Shown piece by piece: positions 9,470 through 17,705 of a stretch of DNA of 64,000 nt (positions are counted from its first letter, which is position 1; every line of letters starts with the position of its first letter). The stretch is from Pseudacidobacterium ailaaui (GTDB lineage: Bacteria; Acidobacteriota; Terriglobia; Terriglobales; Acidobacteriaceae): the NCBI RefSeq assembly GCF_000688455.1, contig NZ_JIAL01000001.1:2387001-2451000 (forward strand). The letters run 5' to 3'. A model generated the notes under the pieces. That model was not told where the DNA came from, did not search any database, and was given only the letters and a program-made list of their open reading frames with translations. The position numbers and the translations under genes are program-made.

Positions 9470-11797
9470 TCAACTCCAGGAGTGGACCGGCCCAACTCGG
9501 TAGCCGTGTGATTGCAGTTCTTTGCCCGATACGGTGTGCGCTGGACGACCGTTCCAGGAAATGCTGTATTGCCGAGCCGGGTCTACCCCTGCAAAGTGGA
9601 CAAGGAAGGTCCGCAGCTGCGCGGACGATTCAAGGTCGAATGCAATCGTTCCATTGGAGACACGGACATTGCGGACCGTACATTCATCAAAACCGACACC
9701 TCTGCTGCTTTTCAGATCAATGTATGCGTCGCCTAGGAGAGGGGCCATGATCTCAATCGAAGTCATCGCGCTGCCTGTCCCCCAGTGGAACCCTGTCAGC
9801 GCCCCCGGTTCGTCCTTATATCCGGTATGCGCCCAGTTCTCCCACGGAGCGACGGCAAAGGACGCCCGCGCCGCGGCCACAGCGCGCTCCAGGTATTCAA
9901 AGTCACCGGTTGCGCGGTAGTAATCAAACAGGACCACGGCGGCATAGCCCTGGCGGGCATCACTCCACTCGGCGTCTGTATTCTGAGTGGTAAAACCCCC
10001 CAGCAGCTTCGGAGAAAACAGAGGATTGCTCCAGACCTGCTGCGTCAGCAGCAGATAATCCAGGGCCTTCACGCCATTGTCCAGATCTTCGCGCCGGTTA
10101 GTGGCGTGATATAGGGCCAGCCATGCCTCAGGCGCCTGAATTTCCGCGAGGTTGTTTTGCGGAAACTGCGCTGTCCAGGGGTCATAAAAGTCGTAGTTTT
10201 TTCTTGCGCAGGAAAGAAATGTTTCAAAATCGTACCATCTTTGCCGCGGGACCACCCGTTCTGTGATGAAATCCATCGCGCGTTCTGCCGCAGAAATGTA
10301 TTTGCGCTCTCCGGTGACGGCCCCAAACGAGGCCAGAAACAGCGCGGACACCACGGTCTCTGCATTGAAGTCGCGGAACTCTGGACGCGGCCGGAGGGAA
10401 GACAGTTCATACCATGAAGGGACCACGCCGCTGGGCAACTGCTGGCGCAGTAGAAAATCAGCATAGGGCCTTAAAAAACGGAATATCTCAGGCTTTCGCC
10501 GCGGGACCAGGTCTTCGGCCCAGCGCAGTATCCAGTATGCCGTCCAGGACATGCAGAAGGCATGGTAATCATTCTGATATCCGGCCCATCCGTCATCGGC
10601 AATCCATGTATGGCTTTTGACCAGATAGATGGTCGGGAAGGCCCCGTCTTTCTGGGGGGCGGAGAGGGCGAGGGTCAAGATGCTCTCGGCTTTTGACAGG
10701 ACCGCTCTGTCCTGGGCTTCTTTGCCATAGATGTACCATCCATAGGCAGTGCGAAGCGTCTGGAACCAGGCATTGAACCATGCATCGGGTTCTGAATGGG
10801 CCCAGTCTCCAGAATCGTTCCGGTTGCTTTTGAGCGTTCCGCAGACCTTCCCGTCGCAATCAAAACTGGAATAGATTTGATTCGCATCCTGCACCCACGC
10901 TTCTTGCTGCCACGAACGAAAGGAAGCCAGCTCAGGACGGATGACATTCTGCTGCATGTCTGGCGAATCCAGCAGAGCGGGATGGCCATATTGCCTCCAT
11001 AGCCAGCGGACCACGCGCCGGTAACCCAGTCTCTCTGGTTGCCTTGATGCCAGGATCGCATAGGAGTACTCCACGAAACCGGCCAGCTCTGCCGGGCCGC
11101 CTTCCGGTGCCCTTCGGAAATAGCTATGGCCATGTGGCTGGGCGGGGATGGCCCCATAGGCAATCCAGGGCCGCGTATCGGAGGTCACATCCAGATCGAG
11201 TGCCAGAGGTCCAGTTTTTCGGCTGCTTAGGTCGGGCAGCAGTGCGACGAACACTTCGCCCTGTTGCAGCATGACGGCGGGAGATTTAAAACCATACGTC
11301 GGGATGAAGTCATCGGCCTCGCTTTTGATATTTTGTGACCAGACGAAATCCAGGGGCCCTTTCTGTGCGGTCTGATCAGAATGACGCTCTGGCACGAAGC
11401 GATAGCGGTCTTCAACGGAACGGAGGCTGGCGCCAGGACCCAAGGCAATCCTGCTCGATATGGCGAGGGTGTCTTCATCCGGAGTGAGCATGATGTGCTG
11501 CTCGAAGCCACTGAGACCGCAGTTCCCGGTCACGAGAAGCCCGTTCTCTACTGGCAAAACAGTCTTGATGGCACATCTCTGTGCGCCGGCCTGTGCATGT
11601 ATCAGCATCGAGGAGCCTGTCACCGACAGGGCCGGCGTCCAGCCATGGCCGGTTTTTATGGAAATGGTTTCCTCTGCATCCGGTCCCGTGCCTTGTATCT
11701 CAACGCGCAGCGTATGCTGGTGGTTTTCAAGCAAAGCCGCGGCGGCATTCGAGAGAGGTAATAGGAGGCAGAGCAGCGTCGCTGTTTGAAAAAGCAT
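9470..11797 (-). CDS. Large exported protein with six-hairpin-glycosidase-like region
   Basis: Exported protein of 775 residues that I do not assign to a named family. The chosen ATG begins a signal peptide (MLFQTATLLCLLLPLSNAAA); in-frame ATGs at 11860 and 11902 would only add a polar leader. The N-terminal third is beta-rich. The middle (about 300-680) has the aromatic and helix-rich pattern of (alpha/alpha)6 barrels, with acidic motifs NDSGDWAHSEPDAWFNAWF, WIADDGWAGYQND and FTTQNTDAEW that could supply catalytic acids. A short beta-rich C-terminus follows. It shares an operon with the mutarotase and is divergent from lacI, which supports a role in extracytoplasmic glycan or glycoside breakdown. 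A lyase or a non-catalytic sugar-binding role is also possible. Confidence 0.75.
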   Translation of the reverse strand: MLFQTATLLCLLLPLSNAAAALLENHQHTLRVEIQGTGPDAEETISIKTGHGWTPALSVTGSSMLIHAQAGAQRCAIKTVLPVENGLLVTGNCGLSGFEQHIMLTPDEDTLAISSRIALGPGASLRSVEDRYRFVPERHSDQTAQKGPLDFVWSQNIKSEADDFIPTYGFKSPAVMLQQGEVFVALLPDLSSRKTGPLALDLDVTSDTRPWIAYGAIPAQPHGHSYFRRAPEGGPAELAGFVEYSYAILASRQPERLGYRRVVRWLWRQYGHPALLDSPDMQQNVIRPELASFRSWQQEAWVQDANQIYSSFDCDGKVCGTLKSNRNDSGDWAHSEPDAWFNAWFQTLRTAYGWYIYGKEAQDRAVLSKAESILTLALSAPQKDGAFPTIYLVKSHTWIADDGWAGYQNDYHAFCMSWTAYWILRWAEDLVPRRKPEIFRFLRPYADFLLRQQLPSGVVPSWYELSSLRPRPEFRDFNAETVVSALFLASFGAVTGERKYISAAERAMDFITERVVPRQRWYDFETFLSCARKNYDFYDPWTAQFPQNNLAEIQAPEAWLALYHATNRREDLDNGVKALDYLLLTQQVWSNPLFSPKLLGGFTTQNTDAEWSDARQGYAAVVLFDYYRATGDFEYLERAVAAARASFAVAPWENWAHTGYKDEPGALTGFHWGTGSAMTSIEIMAPLLGDAYIDLKSSRGVGFDECTVRNVRVSNGTIAFDLESSAQLRTFLVHFAGVDPARQYSISWNGRPAHTVSGKELQSHGYRVGPVHSWS

Positions 11798-11834
11798 GGG
11801 TTTGCCGTTTGTCCCGGGGAAGGTCCCTCCTGAT

Positions 11835-11852
11835 GATTTAATCGTTTCAATC
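11835..11852. promoter_or_regulatory. LacI-type operator candidate upstream of the exported sugar protein
   Basis: An 18-base imperfect palindrome centred on CG (14 of 18 positions symmetric) contains AAACGATT on the minus strand. It sits in the lacI / exported-protein divergent region, 38 bases before the chosen start of the latter. A central CpG and dyad symmetry are typical of LacI-family operators. Confidence 0.5.
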
Positions 11853-11912
11853 CTAAACATGCAAGATATAATCTCAAGGAAATCAACCCTGTGGTCTTCC
11901 ATCCTCTTTTGA

Positions 11913-11924
11913 GAAAACGATGTC
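11913..11924. promoter_or_regulatory. LacI-type operator candidate overlapping the lacI start
   Basis: GAAAACGATGTC overlaps the lacI initiation codon at 11920 and shares the core found upstream of the exported protein and both TonB receptors. Binding here would allow autoregulation. It is about 75 bases from the other site in this divergent region. Confidence 0.4.
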
Positions 11925-12966
11925 CACCATTATTGAAGTAGCAAAACGGGCAAATGTTTCAATCGCGACAGTTTCCAATGTCATCCGCGGGACCCGGCGG
12001 GTCAGCGACAAGTTGACTGCGCGTGTCCAGGCAGCCATCCGTGAGTTGAACTATTCGCCGAATGAAATTGCCCGCAGCCTGAAAGTCCGCCAGACGCGGA
12101 TGCTGGGCATGGTCCTGCCGGACATCACCAATCCGTTTTTTCCGGAGATCATTCGAGGTGCGGAAGACACTGCATTTGAGCGCGGATATTTTCTGGTGAC
12201 AGCAAATACCGACGAGCAGATCGGCAGGGAAAAGAGGATTGTTGCTGCCCTGCGCGCCTACCGCGTGGATGGCATTCTTCTGGCGTCTGCCAGCGGCAAG
12301 GACATCTCTCATCTGAAAAGTACTCTGGATGCTGGCATGGCTGTGGTTTGTCTCGACCGGACTGTTCCGGGAATGAAGACCGATGCGGTCCTGCTGGACA
12401 ATGTGCGTGGTGCGCGGGAATGCGTCCGCCACCTCATCCAGAAAGGGCATAAGCGGATTGCCATCATTACCGGAGCATTAGACTTGCAGACAGGCCGGGA
12501 GCGTCTGCGCGGTTATGAAGAGGCATTGGAGGAGGCCGGAATTGCGATTGATCCTCGCCTGATCTACCGGGGCGATTTTCGTTATGAATCGGGCTACAGG
12601 CTCGGCGAGCAGATCGTAAAGCAGGCCCGGCGCCCCTCGGCAATCTTTGTGTGCAATGGAGTCATGGCCATTGGCGTCCTGAAGGCATTTGAAGAATCAG
12701 AAATCGAGTGCCCGCAGGACATGGCCCTGGCCACGTTTGATGACATCAAGCTGGACAGTCCCTTCCACCCGCGGCTCACCACCGTGGTGCAACCCAGCTA
12801 TGAGATGGGGGCGCGCGCCGCCACCATTCTGATGGACCGCATTGAAGGAAAGCTCAAGAAAGAGGCTGTACTGGTGCGCGTTTCTCCCACGCTCGTTCTT
12901 CGTGAATCGACTGAAAATTACATGCTTCCTTCTGGCAGGGGAAAGGGCCGCCGTTCCAGGAGGTAA
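11920..12966 (+). CDS. LacI-family transcriptional regulator
   Basis: DNA-binding sugar-responsive regulator, 348 residues. The N-terminal LacI helix-turn-helix is clear (IIEVAKRANVSIATVSNVI, residues 3-21), followed by the hinge helix region YSPNEIARSLK. A periplasmic-binding-protein-like effector domain follows (GMVLPDITNPFF onward) with the CNGVMAIGVLKAF and LATFDDIKLDS blocks. It is placed between the divergent exported-protein/mutarotase operon and the isomerase/porter/GH172 operon, so it most likely controls both arms. The upstream region holds two operator-like sites. The Arg/Lys-rich C-terminal tail is not unusual for the family. Confidence 0.95.
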   Translation: MSTIIEVAKRANVSIATVSNVIRGTRRVSDKLTARVQAAIRELNYSPNEIARSLKVRQTRMLGMVLPDITNPFFPEIIRGAEDTAFERGYFLVTANTDEQIGREKRIVAALRAYRVDGILLASASGKDISHLKSTLDAGMAVVCLDRTVPGMKTDAVLLDNVRGARECVRHLIQKGHKRIAIITGALDLQTGRERLRGYEEALEEAGIAIDPRLIYRGDFRYESGYRLGEQIVKQARRPSAIFVCNGVMAIGVLKAFEESEIECPQDMALATFDDIKLDSPFHPRLTTVVQPSYEMGARAATILMDRIEGKLKKEAVLVRVSPTLVLRESTENYMLPSGRGKGRRSRR

Positions 12967-13059
12967 ATCGGGCGCTTGACATGGTCTGACAGGGTATGGT
13001 CTGATAGCCGAGAAATTTAAAGGTTTAAAAATCTCGATCTCTGTATTGCGAGCCGATCC

Positions 13060-14664
13060 ATGAAAGAAGCGTTGCTGATTACAAGCGGAGACCTTCGCGA
13101 GTCCGCCAACAAGACCTGCTGGCCGGCCCAGGAAGAGCTTGAGCTTCGGCTGACCGAATGCTTTCAGAAAGAAGGCGTGGCGCTGCGACGCGCTTTTCCT
13201 GTAGACAAGGAGCGCGGACACGGGTTTCTTTCCAGCCAGCGTATGGGGATGGATGTCTTCGCAAAGATCCCGGCGGATGCAAACCTCGTCTTTGCAACAG
13301 CGGCATGGCAGTACACGCACCACGTTCTGCCGGGAATGCGCAGCCACCAGGGGCCGATTCTTACTGTGGCAAATTGGTCAGGCCAGTGGCCTGGTCTGGT
13401 GGGACTGCTCAATCTGAATGGCTCACTCGTCAAGGCGGGCAAGCCATTCAGCACATTGTGGAGCGAGCGGTTTGAGGACCCGTGGTTTCTGAACAAGCTG
13501 CATGAGTGGATTACAACCGGCCGGGTGACACACGATCTGTCACATGTGCGGTCTCTGGATGTGGAGAAGCTGCCTGCTGGTCCTGCAGCCTTGGGGCGGA
13601 AGCTCGCAGAGGAACTGCTGAAAAGGAAAGTCATTCTGGGGGTCTTTGATGAAGGCTGCATGGGCATGTATAACGCCATCATTGATGACGAGCTGCTGAA
13701 CCCCTGCGGCTTTTTCAAAGAGCGTCTGAGCCAGTCAGCGCTGGTAGCGAAGATGCGTACCATTGGCGACAACGAGGCATCTGCCGTCCGCAAGTGGCTG
13801 GATGACCGAGGCGTTACGTTTGAAACCGGAAAAGACCCGCTCACAGAATTGACGGACGAACAAATCCATGAGCAATGCAAGATGTACATTGCTGCTACGC
13901 GTATGGCGCATGAATTTGGCTGCGATGCGATTGGCATTCAGTATCAGCAGGGGCTCAAGGACATGGTCGCGGCCTCTGATTTAGCAGAAGGGCTTCTGAA
14001 TAATGCAGACCGGCCGCCGGTCTTTGATGAATCCGGACGCGAGCTGTATGCCGGTGGTCCTCTGCCGCACTTTAATGAAGTGGATGAAGGCGCAGGAGTA
14101 GACGCGGTTGTAACCAGCCGCTGCTGGAGGGCGCTTGGTCTTGATCCCTCCACAACCCTGCACGATGTCCGCTGGGGAGAGCCGTATCTGCTCCATGGCA
14201 AAGAGGAATTTGTCTGGGTGTTGCAGATTTCCGGCGCTGCTCCGGCCAACCACTTTGTCCATGGATATGCAGGGGCGGTCAGCAGCCGTCAGCCAGCGAT
14301 GTATTTTCCACTAGGCGGGGGGACGCTGAAGGGAATCGGCAGGCCGGGAAGAATTGTCTGGAGCCGTGTTTTTGTAGAAGGTGGCGCGCTGCACGTGGAC
14401 ATGGGGCTAGGCTCGGTGGTCCTGCTTCCAGAAGAGGAGACGAGACGCCGCTGGGAGCAGACCACCCCTCAATGGCCGCTGGTGAATGCCATTTTTGATG
14501 GCGTGTCCAGAGATGCACTTATGGCCAGGCACCGCGCGAACCATGTCAACCTTGTGTATGCTCCCAGCGCAGAAGATGCCGCCAGGGCACTCGCCGTGAA
14601 AGCGGCCATGATGGATGCTTTGGGAATCCGCGTGCATTTGTGCGGAGAGGTACAGGTTGGCTGA
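13060..14664 (+). CDS. L-fucose/L-arabinose isomerase-like protein
   Basis: Cytoplasmic protein of 534 residues resembling the fucose/arabinose isomerase superfamily, whose metal-dependent members convert L-fucose, D-arabinose or L-arabinose to the ketose. The N-terminal Rossmann-like half includes an alternating pattern around LTVANWSGQWPGLVG. Conserved-looking blocks follow at VFDEGCMGMYNAI and GCDAIGIQYQQGLKD, and the C-terminal small beta domain contains the His-rich ANHFVHGYAGA, a candidate metal region. It is slightly shorter than E. coli FucI (591). Substrate and catalytic residues cannot be fixed by eye. It heads the operon with the porter and DUF2961 gene. No kinase or aldolase for its product is in the window. 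Confidence 0.75.
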   Translation: MKEALLITSGDLRESANKTCWPAQEELELRLTECFQKEGVALRRAFPVDKERGHGFLSSQRMGMDVFAKIPADANLVFATAAWQYTHHVLPGMRSHQGPILTVANWSGQWPGLVGLLNLNGSLVKAGKPFSTLWSERFEDPWFLNKLHEWITTGRVTHDLSHVRSLDVEKLPAGPAALGRKLAEELLKRKVILGVFDEGCMGMYNAIIDDELLNPCGFFKERLSQSALVAKMRTIGDNEASAVRKWLDDRGVTFETGKDPLTELTDEQIHEQCKMYIAATRMAHEFGCDAIGIQYQQGLKDMVAASDLAEGLLNNADRPPVFDESGRELYAGGPLPHFNEVDEGAGVDAVVTSRCWRALGLDPSTTLHDVRWGEPYLLHGKEEFVWVLQISGAAPANHFVHGYAGAVSSRQPAMYFPLGGGTLKGIGRPGRIVWSRVFVEGGALHVDMGLGSVVLLPEEETRRRWEQTTPQWPLVNAIFDGVSRDALMARHRANHVNLVYAPSAEDAARALAVKAAMMDALGIRVHLCGEVQVG

Positions 14665-14703
14665 AAAGGCCAGGAAGAATTCGTTCGCAGGCAGGTTATT
14701 TGC

Positions 14704-16044
14704 ATGAGCTTATCGCGGCACGTCATCAAAAGCACAGTGGTGGGGGCGCTGGGCGGCCTGCTTTTTGGCTTTGATACGGCTGTCATCTCCGGGACCACGC
14801 AGGCACTGACGGCACAGTTCCATCTTTCTCCGGGAATGCTTGGCTTTACGGTGGCCAGCGCTCTGTGGGGTACGGTACTTGGGGCCATCACTGCTGGGAT
14901 TCCCGGGCAGAAATACGGACGCAGGGACAGCCTTCGCGTCATGGCGCTCTTTTATGTCATTTCAGCCCTGGGATGCGCGCTGGCGTGGAACATTGAGTCG
15001 CTGATTGTCTTCCGCTTCCTGTGCGGTCTGGCCATCGGAGGCTCGTCCGTATTGGGGCCGATGTATATTGCCGAACTGTCTCCGCCAAAGTGGAGAGGCA
15101 GGCTGGTCGGCTTCTTTCAAGTCAATATTGTGGTCGGCATCCTGCTTGCCTACATGTCCAACTACGCCATTGCAGCCCTGCAGTTGGGAAGCACGGAGTG
15201 GCGCTGGCAGCTTGGTGTTTCCGGGCTTCCGGCAATGTTGTTTCTCATCATGCTGTTCCTGATCCCACGCAGTCCGCGCTGGCTGACAACACAGTCGCGG
15301 CTGGACGAAGCATACAGCGTGCTGCTGCTGACCGGTGTAGAGGACCCGCAGAAAGAGCTGGAGGAAATCCGCAACTCGCTGCATGGTGCATTGCAGGACG
15401 GAGAAGATTCGCTGTGGTCGCGGAAGTACCGCCTGCCGGTCTTTCTTGCGCTGAGCGTGGGTGCCTTCAGCCAGCTTACCGGAATCAACGCGGTCCTCTA
15501 TTACCTGAATGACATTTTTGCTCTGGCCGGGGCGAGCAAGATTTCCGGCAGCTTGCAGGCCGTCGCAGTAGGGGCGATGAACCTTGCCGCTACGCTGATT
15601 GCAATGTCTGTGATCGATAAGTTCGGGCGCAAGAAGCTGCTGTTGAGCGGAACGGTCGGACTTGCCATCTGTTTGACTGCGATCGGCGTCTTGTTTTTAA
15701 CCCACAGCCATCTGCATCTCCTGGTCTGGCTACTGATGATCTATATTGCGCTCTTTGCTGTCTCTCATGGCGCGGTGGTGTGGGTCTACATCAGCGAGGT
15801 GTTTCCGAACCGTGTTCGGGCCAAGGGGCAAAGCCTGGGCAGCTCGGCGCACTGGGTATCGAATGCGATCATTTCGCTGGTTTTTCCCATCTTTGCCAAG
15901 GCATCAGGAGCGGTACCATTCATCTTTTTTGCCGCCATGATGGTGTTGGATTTTTTCCTTGTGCTGTTTCTATATCCCGAGACGGCAGGCGTCTCTCTTG
16001 AGAGGATGCAGGAGCGTCTCGAATCTACTCCCGTAGCGAGGTAA
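14704..16044 (+). CDS. MFS sugar porter (sugar:H+ symporter type)
   Basis: Inner-membrane sugar transporter of the MFS sugar-porter family (XylE/GLUT type), 446 residues with 12 predicted helices. Family marks are GGLLFGFDTAVISG in helix 1, PRSPRWL after helix 6, the sugar-binding QLTGINAVLYYLND in helix 7, and the C-terminal PETAGVSLE. The gene is 39 bases after the isomerase and 7 bases before the DUF2961 gene, so it very likely imports the sugar released by the exported enzymes of this locus. The transported sugar is not deducible. Confidence 0.92.
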   Translation: MSLSRHVIKSTVVGALGGLLFGFDTAVISGTTQALTAQFHLSPGMLGFTVASALWGTVLGAITAGIPGQKYGRRDSLRVMALFYVISALGCALAWNIESLIVFRFLCGLAIGGSSVLGPMYIAELSPPKWRGRLVGFFQVNIVVGILLAYMSNYAIAALQLGSTEWRWQLGVSGLPAMLFLIMLFLIPRSPRWLTTQSRLDEAYSVLLLTGVEDPQKELEEIRNSLHGALQDGEDSLWSRKYRLPVFLALSVGAFSQLTGINAVLYYLNDIFALAGASKISGSLQAVAVGAMNLAATLIAMSVIDKFGRKKLLLSGTVGLAICLTAIGVLFLTHSHLHLLVWLLMIYIALFAVSHGAVVWVYISEVFPNRVRAKGQSLGSSAHWVSNAIISLVFPIFAKASGAVPFIFFAAMMVLDFFLVLFLYPETAGVSLERMQERLESTPVAR

Positions 16045-16051
16045 GAGAACA

Positions 16052-17170
16052 ATGCGTTTCATCACTGGGTTTCTTCTTGGGGCGATGGCCATTTCCGCAT
16101 CAGCACAGATGCAGTCCTGGCAGCCGGACCTGACACGGCAGCAGACCTACACGCTGCATCGCGAATCGAGCACCGACCCCACCGGAGCCAATGCGGACTT
16201 TCGCGTTGTGGCGCCAGGTGCAACGCAAACGGTACTCGACGTGGATGGCCCCGGAGTCATTTCCCATATCTGGTTTACGATTGCTGATCCTGAGCCTTAC
16301 CATCTGAAGCGCATTGTGCTGCGCATGTACTGGGACAATGAGGCCAGTCCAAGCGTGGAGGCCCCCATTGGAGATTTCTTCGGGCTGGGGCTCGGCACGT
16401 ATCACAACTGGGAATCGAAGATGCTGTCTGTGGGCAGTGAGAATGCGCTGAACTGCTTTTTTCCCATGCCCTTTGAACGGCACGCGCGCATTACCGTGAC
16501 CAATGAAGGTGCGCAGCCCATTCATGCGCTCTACTACAACATTGATTATCGGAAGCTCTCCGTCAGCCTGCCGGCTGATACGCTTTATTTTCATGCGCAA
16601 TACCGGCAGGCCCAGCCCAACCACGGCACCGTTTCCGGATGGCGGGACAATGGAGACCCTAAGGTGAATGACCGGAAGAACCTTGACGGTGCAGACAACT
16701 ATGTGTGGATGGAGGCAAAGGGGCACGGGCAATATGTAGGCGTGACCATGTCTGTGCTGCAAAACCAGGATGGATGGTGGGGCGAAGGCGACGACATGTT
16801 TTTTATTGATGGTGAGCAGAAGCCCTCCATCGTCGGCACAGGTTCAGAAGATTATTTCCTGGGCGCGTGGGACTTTGGCGGACACGCATTTTCTTATCAG
16901 TTCTATGGAGCGCCGGTGGTCGGTCAGGAACTGGCCGGTGGCCGTTCCAGCGTGTACCGCTTTCATTTGGATTCCCCCATTCCGTTTACGAAGTCTTTCA
17001 AAGCAACGATTGAGCATGGGCATGCGAACGCACGCTCGGACAACTATTACTCTGTCGCCTACTGGTATCAGGCCGAGCCGCATGAAGCGTTTCCGCCACT
17101 GCCTCCAATGGCGCAGCGGATTCCGGCTCTCCAATTGGTGGGCGGCCCCGGGAATGACGCAGCCCGGTAA
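16052..17170 (+). CDS. Exported DUF2961 (GH172-type) protein
   Basis: Exported putative glycoside hydrolase of 372 residues. The signal peptide is MRFITGFLLGAMAISASAQ. The rest matches DUF2961, the domain of glycoside hydrolase family 172, which includes D-arabinofuranosidases and a difructose-anhydride enzyme. Typical elements are VDGPGVISHIWFTI, the acidic APIGDFFG loop and GTGSEDYF at residues 262-269; Glu266 there is the best candidate catalytic residue. GAGGTAAGAG just before the ATG supplies a ribosome site. It is the last gene of the lacI-isomerase-porter operon, implying release of a furanose sugar outside the cytoplasm for uptake by the porter. The exact bond cleaved is inference only. 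Confidence 0.85.
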   Translation: MRFITGFLLGAMAISASAQMQSWQPDLTRQQTYTLHRESSTDPTGANADFRVVAPGATQTVLDVDGPGVISHIWFTIADPEPYHLKRIVLRMYWDNEASPSVEAPIGDFFGLGLGTYHNWESKMLSVGSENALNCFFPMPFERHARITVTNEGAQPIHALYYNIDYRKLSVSLPADTLYFHAQYRQAQPNHGTVSGWRDNGDPKVNDRKNLDGADNYVWMEAKGHGQYVGVTMSVLQNQDGWWGEGDDMFFIDGEQKPSIVGTGSEDYFLGAWDFGGHAFSYQFYGAPVVGQELAGGRSSVYRFHLDSPIPFTKSFKATIEHGHANARSDNYYSVAYWYQAEPHEAFPPLPPMAQRIPALQLVGGPGNDAAR

Positions 17171-17195
17171 AAGTTCCGGTCGGGCAACGGTTCCG

Positions 17196-17240
17196 GCTTT
17201 CCCATTCGTTTGCGTGTTGCCGGCCAAAGGGTGGGAAAGC
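17196..17240. terminator. Long-loop hairpin between convergent operons
   Basis: GCTTTCCCA pairs with TGGGAAAGC (9 bp) across the gap between the DUF2961 gene and the convergent nudix gene. The loop is long (27 bases) and no T-run is visible, so the assignment as a terminator is weak. Confidence 0.35.
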
Positions 17241-17243
17241 AGC

Positions 17244-17702
17244 TTATGGAATGCTGCTGGCAAGCCGGTCGAGAAAAACGACCTGTCCTTTTAAGATGCG
17301 CTTGCGGGCCTCCTCGATAGGGAACCACTCCCAGCGGTCCACTTCTGGGAACTCAGCCATTTTTCCCGAACGCGGCGGCCACTCGATCTGGAACGTGTTG
17401 CTTCTCAGGCCGGAAGGGTCGCAATCGCCTTCCACCGCCCAGACACTGATCGTTTTGCCGCTTGCCATTTTCTCCTCACCCAGCGGCAGAAAATTGCCCT
17501 GGACGACGATGCCGGTCTCTTCCTCAAACTCGCGCCGCGCAGCAGCCAGAGGCGGCTCGCCGGGCATACATTCGCCCTTTGGTATCGACCACGCACCCGC
17601 ATCTTTTCTGGACCAAAAGGGGCCACCGGGATGGGCGAGAAGGACCTCGATGTGACCGCCGTGAGTGCGATACATCAGGACCCCGGCACTCAGTCTGGGC
17701 AT
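17244..17702 (-). CDS. NUDIX hydrolase
   Basis: Pyrophosphohydrolase of the Nudix superfamily, 152 residues, cytoplasmic. The Nudix box is complete: the Gly of KGECMPGE, then REFEEETGI, with the metal-binding Glu cluster intact. The substrate (a nucleoside diphosphate linked to another moiety) cannot be assigned. Its ATG follows the AddA stop by 3 bases, so it is the third gene of the addB-addA-nudix operon and may play a sanitising role related to DNA repair, though that is context inference. Confidence 0.92.
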   Translation of the reverse strand: MPRLSAGVLMYRTHGGHIEVLLAHPGGPFWSRKDAGAWSIPKGECMPGEPPLAAARREFEEETGIVVQGNFLPLGEEKMASGKTISVWAVEGDCDPSGLRSNTFQIEWPPRSGKMAEFPEVDRWEWFPIEEARKRILKGQVVFLDRLASSIP

Positions 17703-17705
17703 AGG

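Noticed and set aside
12976-13004. Promoter of the isomerase operon (TTGACA at 12976)
   Set aside because: No -10 box at a suitable distance; TATGGT is only 13 bases away. The isomerase may be read through from lacI.
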